From RGIG6374 sp045600965 (GTDB lineage Bacteria > Bacteroidota > Bacteroidia > Bacteroidales > UBA932), in the NCBI GenBank assembly GCA_045600965.1, contig JAZRYW010000053.1, positions 1-16,324 on the forward strand: DNA of 16,324 nucleotides, given 5' to 3'. Made by a program: the position numbers and the translations under genes. Under the pieces are notes generated by a model that had not been told where the DNA came from, made no database searches, and saw only the letters and a list, made by a program, of their open reading frames with translations. How positions within the stretch are numbered: position 1 is the stretch's first letter; every line of letters begins with the position of its first letter. Below are positions 1 through 7,290 of this stretch, piece by piece.

Positions 1-160
1 TGAATCAATAATCTTGCAGATTAATGAGTTCTTTGTTCTTTGAAATTGCAGTCCCTAACTTAATCGCTTAATTTACAGACTATCTTTCTTTTTCAGTTTT
101 TATTTTCTACCTCTTTATCTCTCTCAATAAGTCAATGAACATCACGTTTCTTCCGAAACG
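1..160 (-). other. Structured untranslated leader, probably of an rRNA operon (partial)
   Basis: Downstream of the promoter the minus-strand transcript begins with a perfect hairpin (145-160, 6-bp stem CGTTTC/GAAACG, GGAA loop). A segment at 125-142, reading ATGTTCATTGACTTATTG, resembles the boxA-like antitermination sequence found in Bacteroidota rRNA leaders and spacers. The rest is AT-rich, has no credible ORF and contains a repeated AAAGAAC/AAAGAAC pair near 30-43. No rRNA body sequence is reached, so whether 16S, 23S or another stable RNA follows cannot be seen. The rRNA reading rests on promoter strength, the boxA-like segment and the non-coding leader; a tRNA or mRNA leader remains possible. 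Confidence 0.45.
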
Positions 161-165
161 GGCTG

Positions 166-196
166 CAAAGGTAAACACTTTTTTTCATTCTCCAAA
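166..196 (-). promoter_or_regulatory. Bacteroidota-type promoter reading out of the left edge
   Basis: On the minus strand a TTTG (-33, positions 193-196) is followed after exactly 19 nt by TACCTTTG (-7 element, 166-173). This is the consensus layout for the Bacteroidota primary sigma factor and the best-matching promoter in the window. Transcription would start near 158 and run leftward off the window. It lies downstream of pepT, which ends at 257, so it drives something beyond position 1. Confidence 0.8.
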
Positions 197-256
197 TCTT
201 TGTGAAACTTTTTTGAGCATTTTTTGGATCCGAAGAATGTTTTCAGCATTTATCCC

Positions 257-1486
257 CTATTGCTGCGCGTAGAGCGTGATTATGTTGAGAATCACGTCCC
301 TCGCCTTTTCCATACTTTCAACCGGCACAAACTCAAGTTTGCCGTGGAAATTGTGGCCGCCGGCAAAGATATTGGGACACGGCAGACCCATGAAGGAGAG
401 CCTTGCGCCGTCGGTACCGCCTCTTATCGGCTGTACCCTGGGCTTGACACCGGCCATCTCCATAGCCTTGAGGGCCTTCTCCACAATATGATAATGAGGC
501 TCCACCTGCTGGCGCATATTGTAGTACTGATCCTTCATATCAAGTGTGATGCGGCCTTCATAGCGCCGGTTGAGCAAATCTACGCAGCGCTGCATCTCGG
601 CTTTCTTGCTCTCGAACCTGCCCATATCGTGGTCACGTATGATATAGCTGGTCGAAGCCTCCTCCACAGTACCCGTCATTGAGGTGATATGGAAGAATCC
701 CTCATAATCGGAGGTATATTCCGGCCTCTGGTCAACGGGCAGCAGGGCATTGAGCTCCATAGCCACCAGTATGGCGTTGACCATCTTGCCCTTGGCATAT
801 CCCGGATGGATGTTGCGCCCCTGGATATGGATTTTTGCGCCTGCGGCATTGAAATTCTCATATTCAAGCTCACCGATTGCGCCGCCGTCCATAGTATAGG
901 CATAATCGGCCCCGAAGCGTTTCACGTCAAATGCATCCACACCGCGACCTATCTCCTCGTCGGGTGTGAAGCCTATCCTGACGGCGCCGTGCTTGAACTC
1001 GGGATGTTCGTGCATATACTGTACGGCTGACATTATCTCAGCCACGCCGGCCTTGTCATCCGCACCGAGAAGCGTGGTGCCGTCGGTGGTGACAATTGTC
1101 TGGCCCTTGTATTGAAGAAGTTCAGGAAACTCCTCCACTCGCAGGGCCATCCCGGGTACGCCTTCAAGCTCGATGTCGCCGCCGTCATAGGACTCGATGA
1201 CCTGTGGCCTGATATCCTTTCCGGAAGCGTCGGGAGAAGTGTCCACGTGGGCGATGAAGCCGATTGCCGGCACTTCGGCACCGCAGTTGGAGGGTACGCT
1301 TCCCATAACATATCCGTCCTTGTCAAGGCAGGCGTCGGCAACGCCCAGGGCCTTCAGTTCTTCAACGAGGACCTTCTGCAGCACAAGTTCCTTCGCGCTT
1401 GACGGCTGCGAGGGTGAGTTCTCGTCCGAAGTCGTTTCGAACGACACATATCTGAGAAATCTGTCGAGTATCTTTTCCATAATCAT
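257..1486 (-). CDS. pepT: Tripeptide aminopeptidase PepT (M20B family)
   Basis: This is a cytoplasmic zinc peptidase that removes the N-terminal residue from tripeptides. The protein has 409 aa, the usual length for PepT. All metal and catalytic positions expected for the family can be seen: H80 and D82 (AHVDTSPDASG), D143 (GADDKAG), the E177/E178 pair (TPDEEIGRG), D200 (TMDGG) and H381 (NFHGKLEF). The RGGTDGARLSFMGLPCPN block is diagnostic for PepT over other M20 enzymes. The start at 1486 overlaps the stop of the OPT transporter gene by ATGA, so translational coupling is likely. An alternative ATG two codons later (1480) would make almost the same protein. As the last gene of the DUF6515-OPT-pepT unit, it probably hydrolyses peptides brought in by the transporter. 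No clear hairpin terminator is seen before the minus-strand promoter at 196. Confidence 0.97.
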   Translation of the reverse strand: MIMEKILDRFLRYVSFETTSDENSPSQPSSAKELVLQKVLVEELKALGVADACLDKDGYVMGSVPSNCGAEVPAIGFIAHVDTSPDASGKDIRPQVIESYDGGDIELEGVPGMALRVEEFPELLQYKGQTIVTTDGTTLLGADDKAGVAEIMSAVQYMHEHPEFKHGAVRIGFTPDEEIGRGVDAFDVKRFGADYAYTMDGGAIGELEYENFNAAGAKIHIQGRNIHPGYAKGKMVNAILVAMELNALLPVDQRPEYTSDYEGFFHITSMTGTVEEASTSYIIRDHDMGRFESKKAEMQRCVDLLNRRYEGRITLDMKDQYYNMRQQVEPHYHIVEKALKAMEMAGVKPRVQPIRGGTDGARLSFMGLPCPNIFAGGHNFHGKLEFVPVESMEKARDVILNIITLYAQQ

Positions 1487-3465
1487 TCCTTTTTATCAAT
1501 CTTCATTGAACATACAAGCATAAAGACTATTATCGCTATATAAGGTACGATGGCTATCGCCTCACCATACTGCGTATTCCAGTCGGTGAGGAACCAGTCA
1601 ACCTTGGCAAACTTGAGTATGGCGCTGACCACACCCATCAGGGCACCGCCGGCTATGAATCCGGAAGCGATGAGAGTTCCTTTCTCCTGCCTTGCGGCGT
1701 TGACCGAAGCATCCTTGCTCCTCGTGCTGACCAGCCAGCTTATGGCTCCACCGACAAGAAGGGGGAGGTTAAGGTCTATGGGGATGAACATACCGAGACA
1801 GAAAGCCAGGGCGGGCACCTTGAATATCGTGAGAAGGACCGCTATCACGGCTCCGATTCCATACAGGAGCCAGGGAGCGCTGCCTCCGTTCATCATAGGC
1901 TGGATGACAGCCGCCATCGCGTTGGCCTGCGGAGCCACAAGCGCGCCTTCGCCGGTGAAACCGTATGTCCTGTTGAGTATCATCATCACTCCGCCCACCG
2001 TGGCCGCTGCAACGAGCACGCCGAGGAATTTCCATCCCTCCTGCTTTGCGGGCGTGGTGCCGACCCAGTAGCCTATCTTCAGGTCGGTGATGAAGCCGCC
2101 GGCGGTGGAAAGCGCCGTACATACGACTCCGCCGATTATCATAGCTGCAACCATACCGGCATTGCCCTTCAGCCCTACGGCCACGAGCACCAGGGCTGTG
2201 ATTATCAAAGTCATTATGGTCATACCGCTGACAGGGTTAGTGCCCACTATGGCTATCGCATTGGCGGCCACGGTGGTGAACAGGAACGATATGACGGCCA
2301 CTATGAGCAGTCCGATCAATGCCTGCCATATGTTATTGACAACACCGCCGAAAGCGAAGAAGGCGAAGACGGCCAGAAGAGCCACGACAATGCCGAGGAT
2401 GACGGTCTTCATCGGAAGGTCACGGTCGGTCCTGACGTCGACTGCAGTCCCGGCCTGCTTGCCCTTGCCGGAGAATTCGCGCGCGGCAAGGCCCACGGCC
2501 GAACGGATGACGCCGAAGGACTTGATGATGCCTATGATTCCGGCAACCGCGATGCCGCCGATGCCTATATGACGCGCGTAGGTTGAGAAGATGGTCTGCA
2601 CATCCATCTCACCGACTGTGGCGGTGATGCCCGTACCCATAAGGTCAACCACATTCCCGCCCCAGATGACGTTCATCAGAGGTATGATGACAAGCCACAC
2701 GAGGAAGGAGCCGCAGCAGATGACGAACGAATATTTCAGGCCGACGATATAGCCCAGGCCAAGCACAGCGGCTCCTGTGTTGAGTTTCAGGACCACCTTG
2801 GCCTTGTCGGCCACCACGGCGCCCCAGTGCATCACCGTCGTGCTCAGGGTCTCCGCCCAGGCGCCGAAAGTGGCCACGATGAAATCGTACAGGCCTCCTA
2901 TCAGACCGCTTATGAGGAGCGTCTTGGCGCTTTTTCCTCCGCTTTCGCCGCTGACAAGCACCTGCGCCGTGGCCGTTGCCTCGGGGAAAGGATATTTTCC
3001 GTGCTGCTCCTTGACGAAATATTTTCGGAAGGGTATCAGGAACAGAATTCCCAGCACACCTCCCAGGAGGGATGAAAGGAACATCTGCATAAAGTTGACA
3101 TCCAGGCCGAGGATGTATATGGCCGGAAGCGTGAAGATCGCGCCGGCCACTATCACACCGGAGCAGGCTCCGATCGACTGGATGATGACGTTCTCACCCA
3201 GCGCATTGCGGCGGCCGGCGAGGCTTGAGAATCCTACGGCGAGTATGGCTATCGGTATCGCGGCCTCGAACACCTGCCCCACCTTCAGCCCCAGATAGGC
3301 TGCGGCGGCGGAGAATATGACGGTCATAATAAGGCCCAGCGACACTGAGCGTGCATTCACTTCGGGATATGTCTTGTCCGGACTGAGCAGGGGGACATAC
3401 TTCTCCCCGGGTTTAAGCTCCCTGTGGGCGTTTTCAGGCAATCCTGCCGGTTTTTTTTCTTCCAT
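1483..3465 (-). CDS. OPT-family oligopeptide transporter
   Basis: This 660-aa polytopic inner-membrane protein matches the bacterial oligopeptide transporter (OPT) family. After a hydrophilic N-terminus it has the typical entry block: YPEVNARSVSLG, then a first helix and AYLGLKVGQVFEAAIPIAI. About 14 to 16 hydrophobic segments follow, with a charged loop near residues 330-350 (REFSGKGKQAGTAVDVRTDRD region) and glycine-rich helices. It ends in the charged tail KIDKKE. Members use the proton gradient to import short peptides, and some move metal chelates, so the substrate is not fixed by sequence. The stop overlaps the pepT start, and the DUF6515 gene ends 12 nt upstream on the same strand, so the three are likely cotranscribed. 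The pairing with PepT favours peptides as cargo. Confidence 0.93.
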   Translation of the reverse strand: MEEKKPAGLPENAHRELKPGEKYVPLLSPDKTYPEVNARSVSLGLIMTVIFSAAAAYLGLKVGQVFEAAIPIAILAVGFSSLAGRRNALGENVIIQSIGACSGVIVAGAIFTLPAIYILGLDVNFMQMFLSSLLGGVLGILFLIPFRKYFVKEQHGKYPFPEATATAQVLVSGESGGKSAKTLLISGLIGGLYDFIVATFGAWAETLSTTVMHWGAVVADKAKVVLKLNTGAAVLGLGYIVGLKYSFVICCGSFLVWLVIIPLMNVIWGGNVVDLMGTGITATVGEMDVQTIFSTYARHIGIGGIAVAGIIGIIKSFGVIRSAVGLAAREFSGKGKQAGTAVDVRTDRDLPMKTVILGIVVALLAVFAFFAFGGVVNNIWQALIGLLIVAVISFLFTTVAANAIAIVGTNPVSGMTIMTLIITALVLVAVGLKGNAGMVAAMIIGGVVCTALSTAGGFITDLKIGYWVGTTPAKQEGWKFLGVLVAAATVGGVMMILNRTYGFTGEGALVAPQANAMAAVIQPMMNGGSAPWLLYGIGAVIAVLLTIFKVPALAFCLGMFIPIDLNLPLLVGGAISWLVSTRSKDASVNAARQEKGTLIASGFIAGGALMGVVSAILKFAKVDWFLTDWNTQYGEAIAIVPYIAIIVFMLVCSMKIDKKE

Positions 3466-3477
3466 ATGAAAAAGGTT

Positions 3478-4521
3478 CTAAAGCTGACAGACAACCTCGA
3501 AGTACAGGGCGCCGTCTATTACGGCCACCTTGTAAAGGGTGCTGTCCACAAGATAATACATTTCTCCGCCGAGTTCGACTTCCTCATAGTCATAAGGAAG
3601 CGTGGTGACAAGCGCGCCGACAGGAGCGTCGATGACGTAGTATTCACCGTTGCGTATGGTGTAGAACACGCCGTCGTCATAGTAGTACTGCGTATCGGCA
3701 TAAGCCATTGTCAGGGCTATCTGTTCCGCCGTCCTGAGCTTGTATTCACGGTTCAGTTCGGCATAGAACGCAGCGAGTCTGGCGGCTTCGCGTGCGCGTT
3801 CGGCTATGTCGTGGATGGCGTTGATGGTTATGGCCGTCAGCGCCAGGTCGAAGAGCGACGCGTGATAGTGGACTCCGACAGGAGGGCGGCTGATGATATA
3901 GTGGCCGGCTTGGCGACGGTAGTAGATGTTGTTGAAGTAGAAATATTCCACACCGTGGACACGGACCATTGTATAGCCTCTGGGAAGTATGTCTATCCTG
4001 AATCCGAAGAAGTGGTCACCCCCGTGATAAGGAGGTCTGGGCCTGTATTGAGGCTTCATCGGAGGACGCGCCCATCCGTACTGGTGATGCTCCATAGGAC
4101 GGTTGTTGTACTGTACGGCACCGGAAGGACGGTCGCGATGGTCGGCATTGTCATATCCGGGATAGCCGGCTCTGGGCGTTTTCATTTCGTTGCTTCGGGG
4201 GTTCGTCTGAGTCCGGCGCACCGAAGTGACTGAACTTGAAGTTCCGGAAGAACCGCTGCGCGAAGTGGAGGCGGAGGACTTCGAAGAGCTGCCGCTGCGC
4301 GAAGTGGAGGCGGAGGACTTCGAAGAGCTGCCGCTGCGCGAAGTGGTGGCGGAGGACCTCGAAGAGCTGCCGCTGCGCGAAGTGGTGGCGGAAGACCTCG
4401 AAGAGCTGCCGCTGCGCGAATAGTTCGAACCGGTCCGGCCTGACTGAGCTGAAACGGTGGCGGGGAGCACAAGCGCTGCCACTGTCATCATCACCGCCAA
4501 TCTGATCGTTGAAGCTTTCAT
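3478..4521 (-). CDS. Secreted DUF6515-family protein with Ser/Arg-rich tandem repeats
   Basis: The protein has 347 aa and unknown biochemical function. The start at 4521 was chosen because it begins a clear signal peptide (MKASTIRLAVMMTVAALVLP, then ATVSA before QSG) and lies downstream of a good promoter; an upstream extension to 4647 runs back through that promoter. Residues 35-97 are a low-complexity Ser/Gly/Arg/Lys tract of 13-residue repeats (SRSGSSSRSSATT type), followed by a Pro/Arg/Tyr-rich linker (about 105-190). The C-terminal half has the Tyr-rich, GV.Y.....YY pattern of DUF6515 (VEYFYFNNIYYRR; DDGVFYTIRNGEYYVIDAP; GGEMYYLVDSTLYKV). This suggests a small beta-domain outside the cytoplasm, perhaps at the cell surface. 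It is the first gene of a unit with OPT and pepT, but no mechanistic link to peptide uptake is evident. Confidence 0.85.
   Translation of the reverse strand: MKASTIRLAVMMTVAALVLPATVSAQSGRTGSNYSRSGSSSRSSATTSRSGSSSRSSATTSRSGSSSKSSASTSRSGSSSKSSASTSRSGSSGTSSSVTSVRRTQTNPRSNEMKTPRAGYPGYDNADHRDRPSGAVQYNNRPMEHHQYGWARPPMKPQYRPRPPYHGGDHFFGFRIDILPRGYTMVRVHGVEYFYFNNIYYRRQAGHYIISRPPVGVHYHASLFDLALTAITINAIHDIAERAREAARLAAFYAELNREYKLRTAEQIALTMAYADTQYYYDDGVFYTIRNGEYYVIDAPVGALVTTLPYDYEEVELGGEMYYLVDSTLYKVAVIDGALYFEVVCQL
4253..4420 (-). repeat. 39-bp tandem repeat inside the DUF6515 gene
   Basis: A 39-bp unit starts at 4253, 4292, 4331 and 4370, and a partial fifth copy begins at 4409 (each begins CCGCTGCGCG on the plus strand). 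Copies differ at a few positions and fall into two subtypes. The two at lower coordinates read gaagtggagg, encoding Lys/Ser-Ala-Ser. The two at higher coordinates read gaagtggtgg, encoding Arg/Ala-Thr-Thr. This suggests duplication of pairs. The period is a multiple of three, so copy-number change alters protein length by 13 residues without a frameshift. Confidence 0.93.
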
Positions 4522-4581
4522 AGTCGTATTCTTTAAATGTTCTATCTTTTCAGGAATGAATGACTCAAAACAATTACGATG

Positions 4582-4613
4582 CCAAAAATACGAAAAATCT
4601 TCGGATTTTTGGC
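4582..4613. promoter_or_regulatory. Inverted repeats between the divergent promoters
   Basis: CCAAAAAT (4582-4589) and ATTTTTGG (4606-4613) form an 8-bp inverted repeat. Inside it lies a second perfect dyad, AAAAATC-TTCG-GATTTTT, centred near 4601. The two pairings share the right arm and exclude each other. The dyads sit between the two divergent -7 elements, a natural place for an operator or for a hairpin in readthrough RNA. No regulator can be named. Confidence 0.5.
4583..4590 (-). promoter_or_regulatory. -7 element for DUF6515-OPT-pepT
   Basis: On the minus strand TATTTTTG fits the Bacteroidota TAnnTTTG -7 consensus. It would give a leader of about 55 nt before the DUF6515 ATG at 4521. 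No good TTTG -33 element is seen at 19-bp spacing. Confidence 0.55.
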
Positions 4614-4621
4614 TACTTTTG
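4614..4621 (+). promoter_or_regulatory. -7 element for the EEP-family gene
   Basis: TACTTTTG matches TAnnTTTG. The ATG at 4629 lies only 8 nt after the last base of the element, so the transcript would carry at most a few untranslated bases. Confidence 0.6.
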
Positions 4622-4628
4622 CAGTCGT

Positions 4629-5675
4629 ATGGCCAAGGCGAAATCATCCGGGACTGCCGTTCACGCCAATCGCAACGGAAAGCATATCCTGCTCAAAGCA
4701 CTGACGGCAGCTGCCGCCCTGCTTTCAGTGATGTGCTTCCTCTCGTCATTCATCAGCCCTGCGAAAGCGGTCATTTTCCACTACTTCGGTCTTGCGGCCA
4801 TAGGCATAATGGTGGCGGACGCCTCCCTTCTGGTAATCTGGACAATCAAAATGGACAGATGGCTGCTCTTCCCTGCCGCCTCCCTGCTTCTGAATCTGGG
4901 TTTCATAAGTTCAATGGTACACTTCGGAGAAGCTCCTCACGAGGACATACCATATGACCTGAGGATATGCACCTTCAACGTTTGCGGGTTCGCGCTTGCG
5001 GACGGGATGTCTTCGATGGCGGCATTCGCCAACGCCGAGAGCATGGATGTCATCTGCGTCCAGGAGACCGGCGACGCCTCAAAGCTGGAGGAATTCCGCA
5101 AGGCGGCCGGCTTCCCCTACTCCACTTTCTACGGCAAGGTGGGAATAGTGAGCAAGCACCCCATTGAAGAGACACACAACAAACTGATAGCCAACTCTTC
5201 AAGGGAAATTCTCTGTGCAGACCTCGATATTTCCGGCAAGAAAGTGCGAATCATAACGACCCATCTTCAAACCACCGGAGTGTCAGCCGTAAGGCTCCGT
5301 CTGCAGAAGGACGAATACACCACAATCCAGGGTGCTGAGAACAGCATACGCTACAATCTGCGCAAAAGGGCGGAACAGGCCGACAACCTGAATGACATAA
5401 TATCGGAAACACCGAAGGATATGCCCCTGATAGTATGCGGTGATTTCAACGACACCCCCGCCTCATACACCTACCGCAGGGTCAAGGGCCGCCTGTCGGA
5501 CGGGTTCAAGGCCTGCGGGCACGGATACGGCTCCACCTTCTTCGGCCTGAGGGGCATTTACAGGATAGACTACATCTTCTACAACAAACGCCTTGCGGGG
5601 ACCAGATACGACGTTTCCGACGTCGAGCTTTCCGACCACAAGGCGGTTATGATGAATCTGCGTTTCGTGGAATAA
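4629..5675 (+). CDS. Membrane-anchored endonuclease/exonuclease/phosphatase-family protein
   Basis: The protein has 348 aa. The start at 4629 is preferred over the in-frame ATG at 4560 because the latter lies upstream of the -7 element and would place polar residues before the membrane helices. Three hydrophobic segments span residues about 24-44, 50-72 and 79-98. A C-terminal EEP (exo-endo-phos) domain follows with the expected catalytic set: N117 (TFNVCG), E146 (CVQETG), H212 (THLQTTG), D272 and N274 (CGDFNDTPAS), D314 (RIDYIFY) and D336/H337 (LSDHKAV). The fold cleaves phosphodiesters in DNA, RNA, phospholipids or small molecules. Substrate cannot be read from the sequence, and the domain probably faces the periplasm. 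It is a single-gene unit, convergent with the GH43 gene (8 nt between stops) with no visible terminator. Confidence 0.9.
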   Translation: MAKAKSSGTAVHANRNGKHILLKALTAAAALLSVMCFLSSFISPAKAVIFHYFGLAAIGIMVADASLLVIWTIKMDRWLLFPAASLLLNLGFISSMVHFGEAPHEDIPYDLRICTFNVCGFALADGMSSMAAFANAESMDVICVQETGDASKLEEFRKAAGFPYSTFYGKVGIVSKHPIEETHNKLIANSSREILCADLDISGKKVRIITTHLQTTGVSAVRLRLQKDEYTTIQGAENSIRYNLRKRAEQADNLNDIISETPKDMPLIVCGDFNDTPASYTYRRVKGRLSDGFKACGHGYGSTFFGLRGIYRIDYIFYNKRLAGTRYDVSDVELSDHKAVMMNLRFVE

Positions 5676-5683
5676 GCCCCTGT

Positions 5684-7285
5684 CTACAGTTCGAAATTGA
5701 AACTGTACATCTCGCAGAGGGACTCCCCTTTCGTGTCAGAGGAGAAAAGGAAGTAAAGCGGCTGCTTGCCGGATATGCCCGTCATATCCACATCCACCTT
5801 GAGATGAGTGATCCGAGAGGGTTCTTCACCGCTCAGGACCGCATTCCCTATGACCTTCCCTCCCTTTTCGGCATAGGGGCTTCCAGTCATCACGGTAATG
5901 AGCCCGGGCACGCCCTGAGGAACGAGGTCGATGTTGAGTACGGCCTTTGAGGAACCGTCAAGAGCGTCGAAGTTGAAATACTTGTATCCTACGGTGGAAC
6001 CGTCGGTGTTGTTCACCACCGGGCAGAAAGGCAGTTTCTGGTTGAAAGGCCCGCCGTATGACTCCACATCGAGATACGTGGGCCTTACGTATGATCCGGA
6101 AAATATGAAATGGGGATAATCGTTGTAGTACGGTTCAGGACCGGTATAGTGGCAGGCAATCCCGGCAGGAGTCCTGTGCAACGGGTTGAGGCCGCCGGTG
6201 GCGAAGCCTTCCGAAGTATATTCCCCCTCGCTGACGGTAACCTTGCCGCCCCTGCCCTTCTCGACGGAGACTTCGATCGGAGCCACCATAGCCTGACGGG
6301 CGAACTCGTCGGTGCCGGTCTGGCGGTGGTAGAACACCCACCAGCGACCGTTGATCTCCACTATGCTGCCGTGGGTGTTGCCGGTGGGATGGGCGGTGAA
6401 TATGTGCTTCCCCGAAGCGTCGGTGTCTCTTCCACGCCCGTCGATGATGGTTCCGCCATAGACGAAGGGCCCCAGAGGGCTGTCGCTGTAGGCATAGGCG
6501 AGGGTATAGTTGGTGTCTCCGAGCCCGAATTCGCCCGGATATGTCCAACGGCTGTAGACAAGGACGTACTTGTCCTCGATCTTCCTTATCGAGGATGCCT
6601 CGAAGAAACGGAACACGCCCTTGACGTTCCTGTTGGAAATCAGGTCGCTGACTATCTCCGTCCCCGGTTTGACCGTTGCCATCGTCGCAGGGTCCAGTTC
6701 TGCGGCGAAAGAGCGCTCAAAGCCCCAGTAGGCATAGACACGGCCGTCGTCATCGACAAGCACACCGGGATCGAAGTCAAGGGGGCCGACTGTCTTCAGA
6801 GGATCCTCAGGACTCCAGTTGCACACTTCAAACGGGCCGTCAGGCCGGCTGGAACGGGCCACCATACTGCGGCGGCCGTCAACCTGGTTGTTGGGGTAAA
6901 GATAATACGTCTTCTGCCCGTCAGGCCCTGTCACCAGAGCGACATCGGGAGCATAAAGAAGATCCCCCCTGCCGTCTGCGCGCAACGGGCTGCCATCCCT
7001 GTCCGTTACCGAACGGAATATGACACCGTCATAGCGCCAGGCGGTCAGGTCATCCACCGGAGCGGACCACGTGACCTGTTCAAGGCCGCAGTATTCGTCA
7101 ATGAGGGAATCGTGCGAGCCGTAGATGTAAACCCGGTATTCCCCCGGTTTGTCGGGGTCTTCGAATACGTAGGGTTCTGAGTCGGGGATGTACTCCCAAA
7201 GGGGAAGATAAGGGTTCTGGGCCGAAGCCTGAACGGCCACCGCCAGCGCGACGGCGGACCAGGCGAGACAGAGTTTCGTTTTCAT
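5684..7285 (-). CDS. Secreted glycoside hydrolase family 43 protein
   Basis: The protein has 533 aa. The start at 7285 begins a good signal peptide (MKTKLCLAWSAVALAVAVQA, with cleavage expected after SA at 22). The frame stays open to 7336 inside ssrA, but that start would bury the signal peptide. A five-bladed propeller of GH43 type is supported by the three catalytic carboxylates: D43 (VFEDPD), D172 (FDPGVLVDDDG) and E229 (FFEASS), along with YAPDVALV near 114. After about residue 380 comes a beta-rich C-terminal region resembling an accessory carbohydrate-binding module; this is a guess. GH43 enzymes release arabinose or xylose from plant glycans, and some act on galactans. Specificity is not evident. 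There are no SusC/SusD neighbours, so this is not a standard polysaccharide utilization locus. Its start lies 5 nt beyond the ssrA 3' end. Confidence 0.9.
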   Translation of the reverse strand: MKTKLCLAWSAVALAVAVQASAQNPYLPLWEYIPDSEPYVFEDPDKPGEYRVYIYGSHDSLIDEYCGLEQVTWSAPVDDLTAWRYDGVIFRSVTDRDGSPLRADGRGDLLYAPDVALVTGPDGQKTYYLYPNNQVDGRRSMVARSSRPDGPFEVCNWSPEDPLKTVGPLDFDPGVLVDDDGRVYAYWGFERSFAAELDPATMATVKPGTEIVSDLISNRNVKGVFRFFEASSIRKIEDKYVLVYSRWTYPGEFGLGDTNYTLAYAYSDSPLGPFVYGGTIIDGRGRDTDASGKHIFTAHPTGNTHGSIVEINGRWWVFYHRQTGTDEFARQAMVAPIEVSVEKGRGGKVTVSEGEYTSEGFATGGLNPLHRTPAGIACHYTGPEPYYNDYPHFIFSGSYVRPTYLDVESYGGPFNQKLPFCPVVNNTDGSTVGYKYFNFDALDGSSKAVLNIDLVPQGVPGLITVMTGSPYAEKGGKVIGNAVLSGEEPSRITHLKVDVDMTGISGKQPLYFLFSSDTKGESLCEMYSFNFEL

Positions 7286-7290
7286 ATCAG

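Noticed and set aside
4253..4420. Possible CRISPR array from regular 39-bp periodicity
   Set aside because: The repeats are contiguous with no unique spacers and encode a protein repeat in frame.
4226..4423. Plus-strand frame with Glu/Leu-rich 13-residue repeats
   Set aside because: It is the reverse reading of the 39-bp DNA repeat inside the DUF6515 gene; the signal peptide and DUF6515 domain support only the minus-strand frame.
4522..4647. Upstream extension of the DUF6515 frame
   Set aside because: It runs through the divergent promoter region and would bury the signal peptide that starts at 4521.
5676..5683. Terminator between the convergent EEP and GH43 genes
   Set aside because: Only 8 nt separate the stops and no hairpin with a U tract was found there or just beyond.
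6110..7180. Long plus-strand open frame (356 codons) opposite the GH43 gene
   Set aside because: It is antisense to a well-supported GH43 gene, its translation shows no domain, and it reflects the GC-rich codon usage of the real gene.
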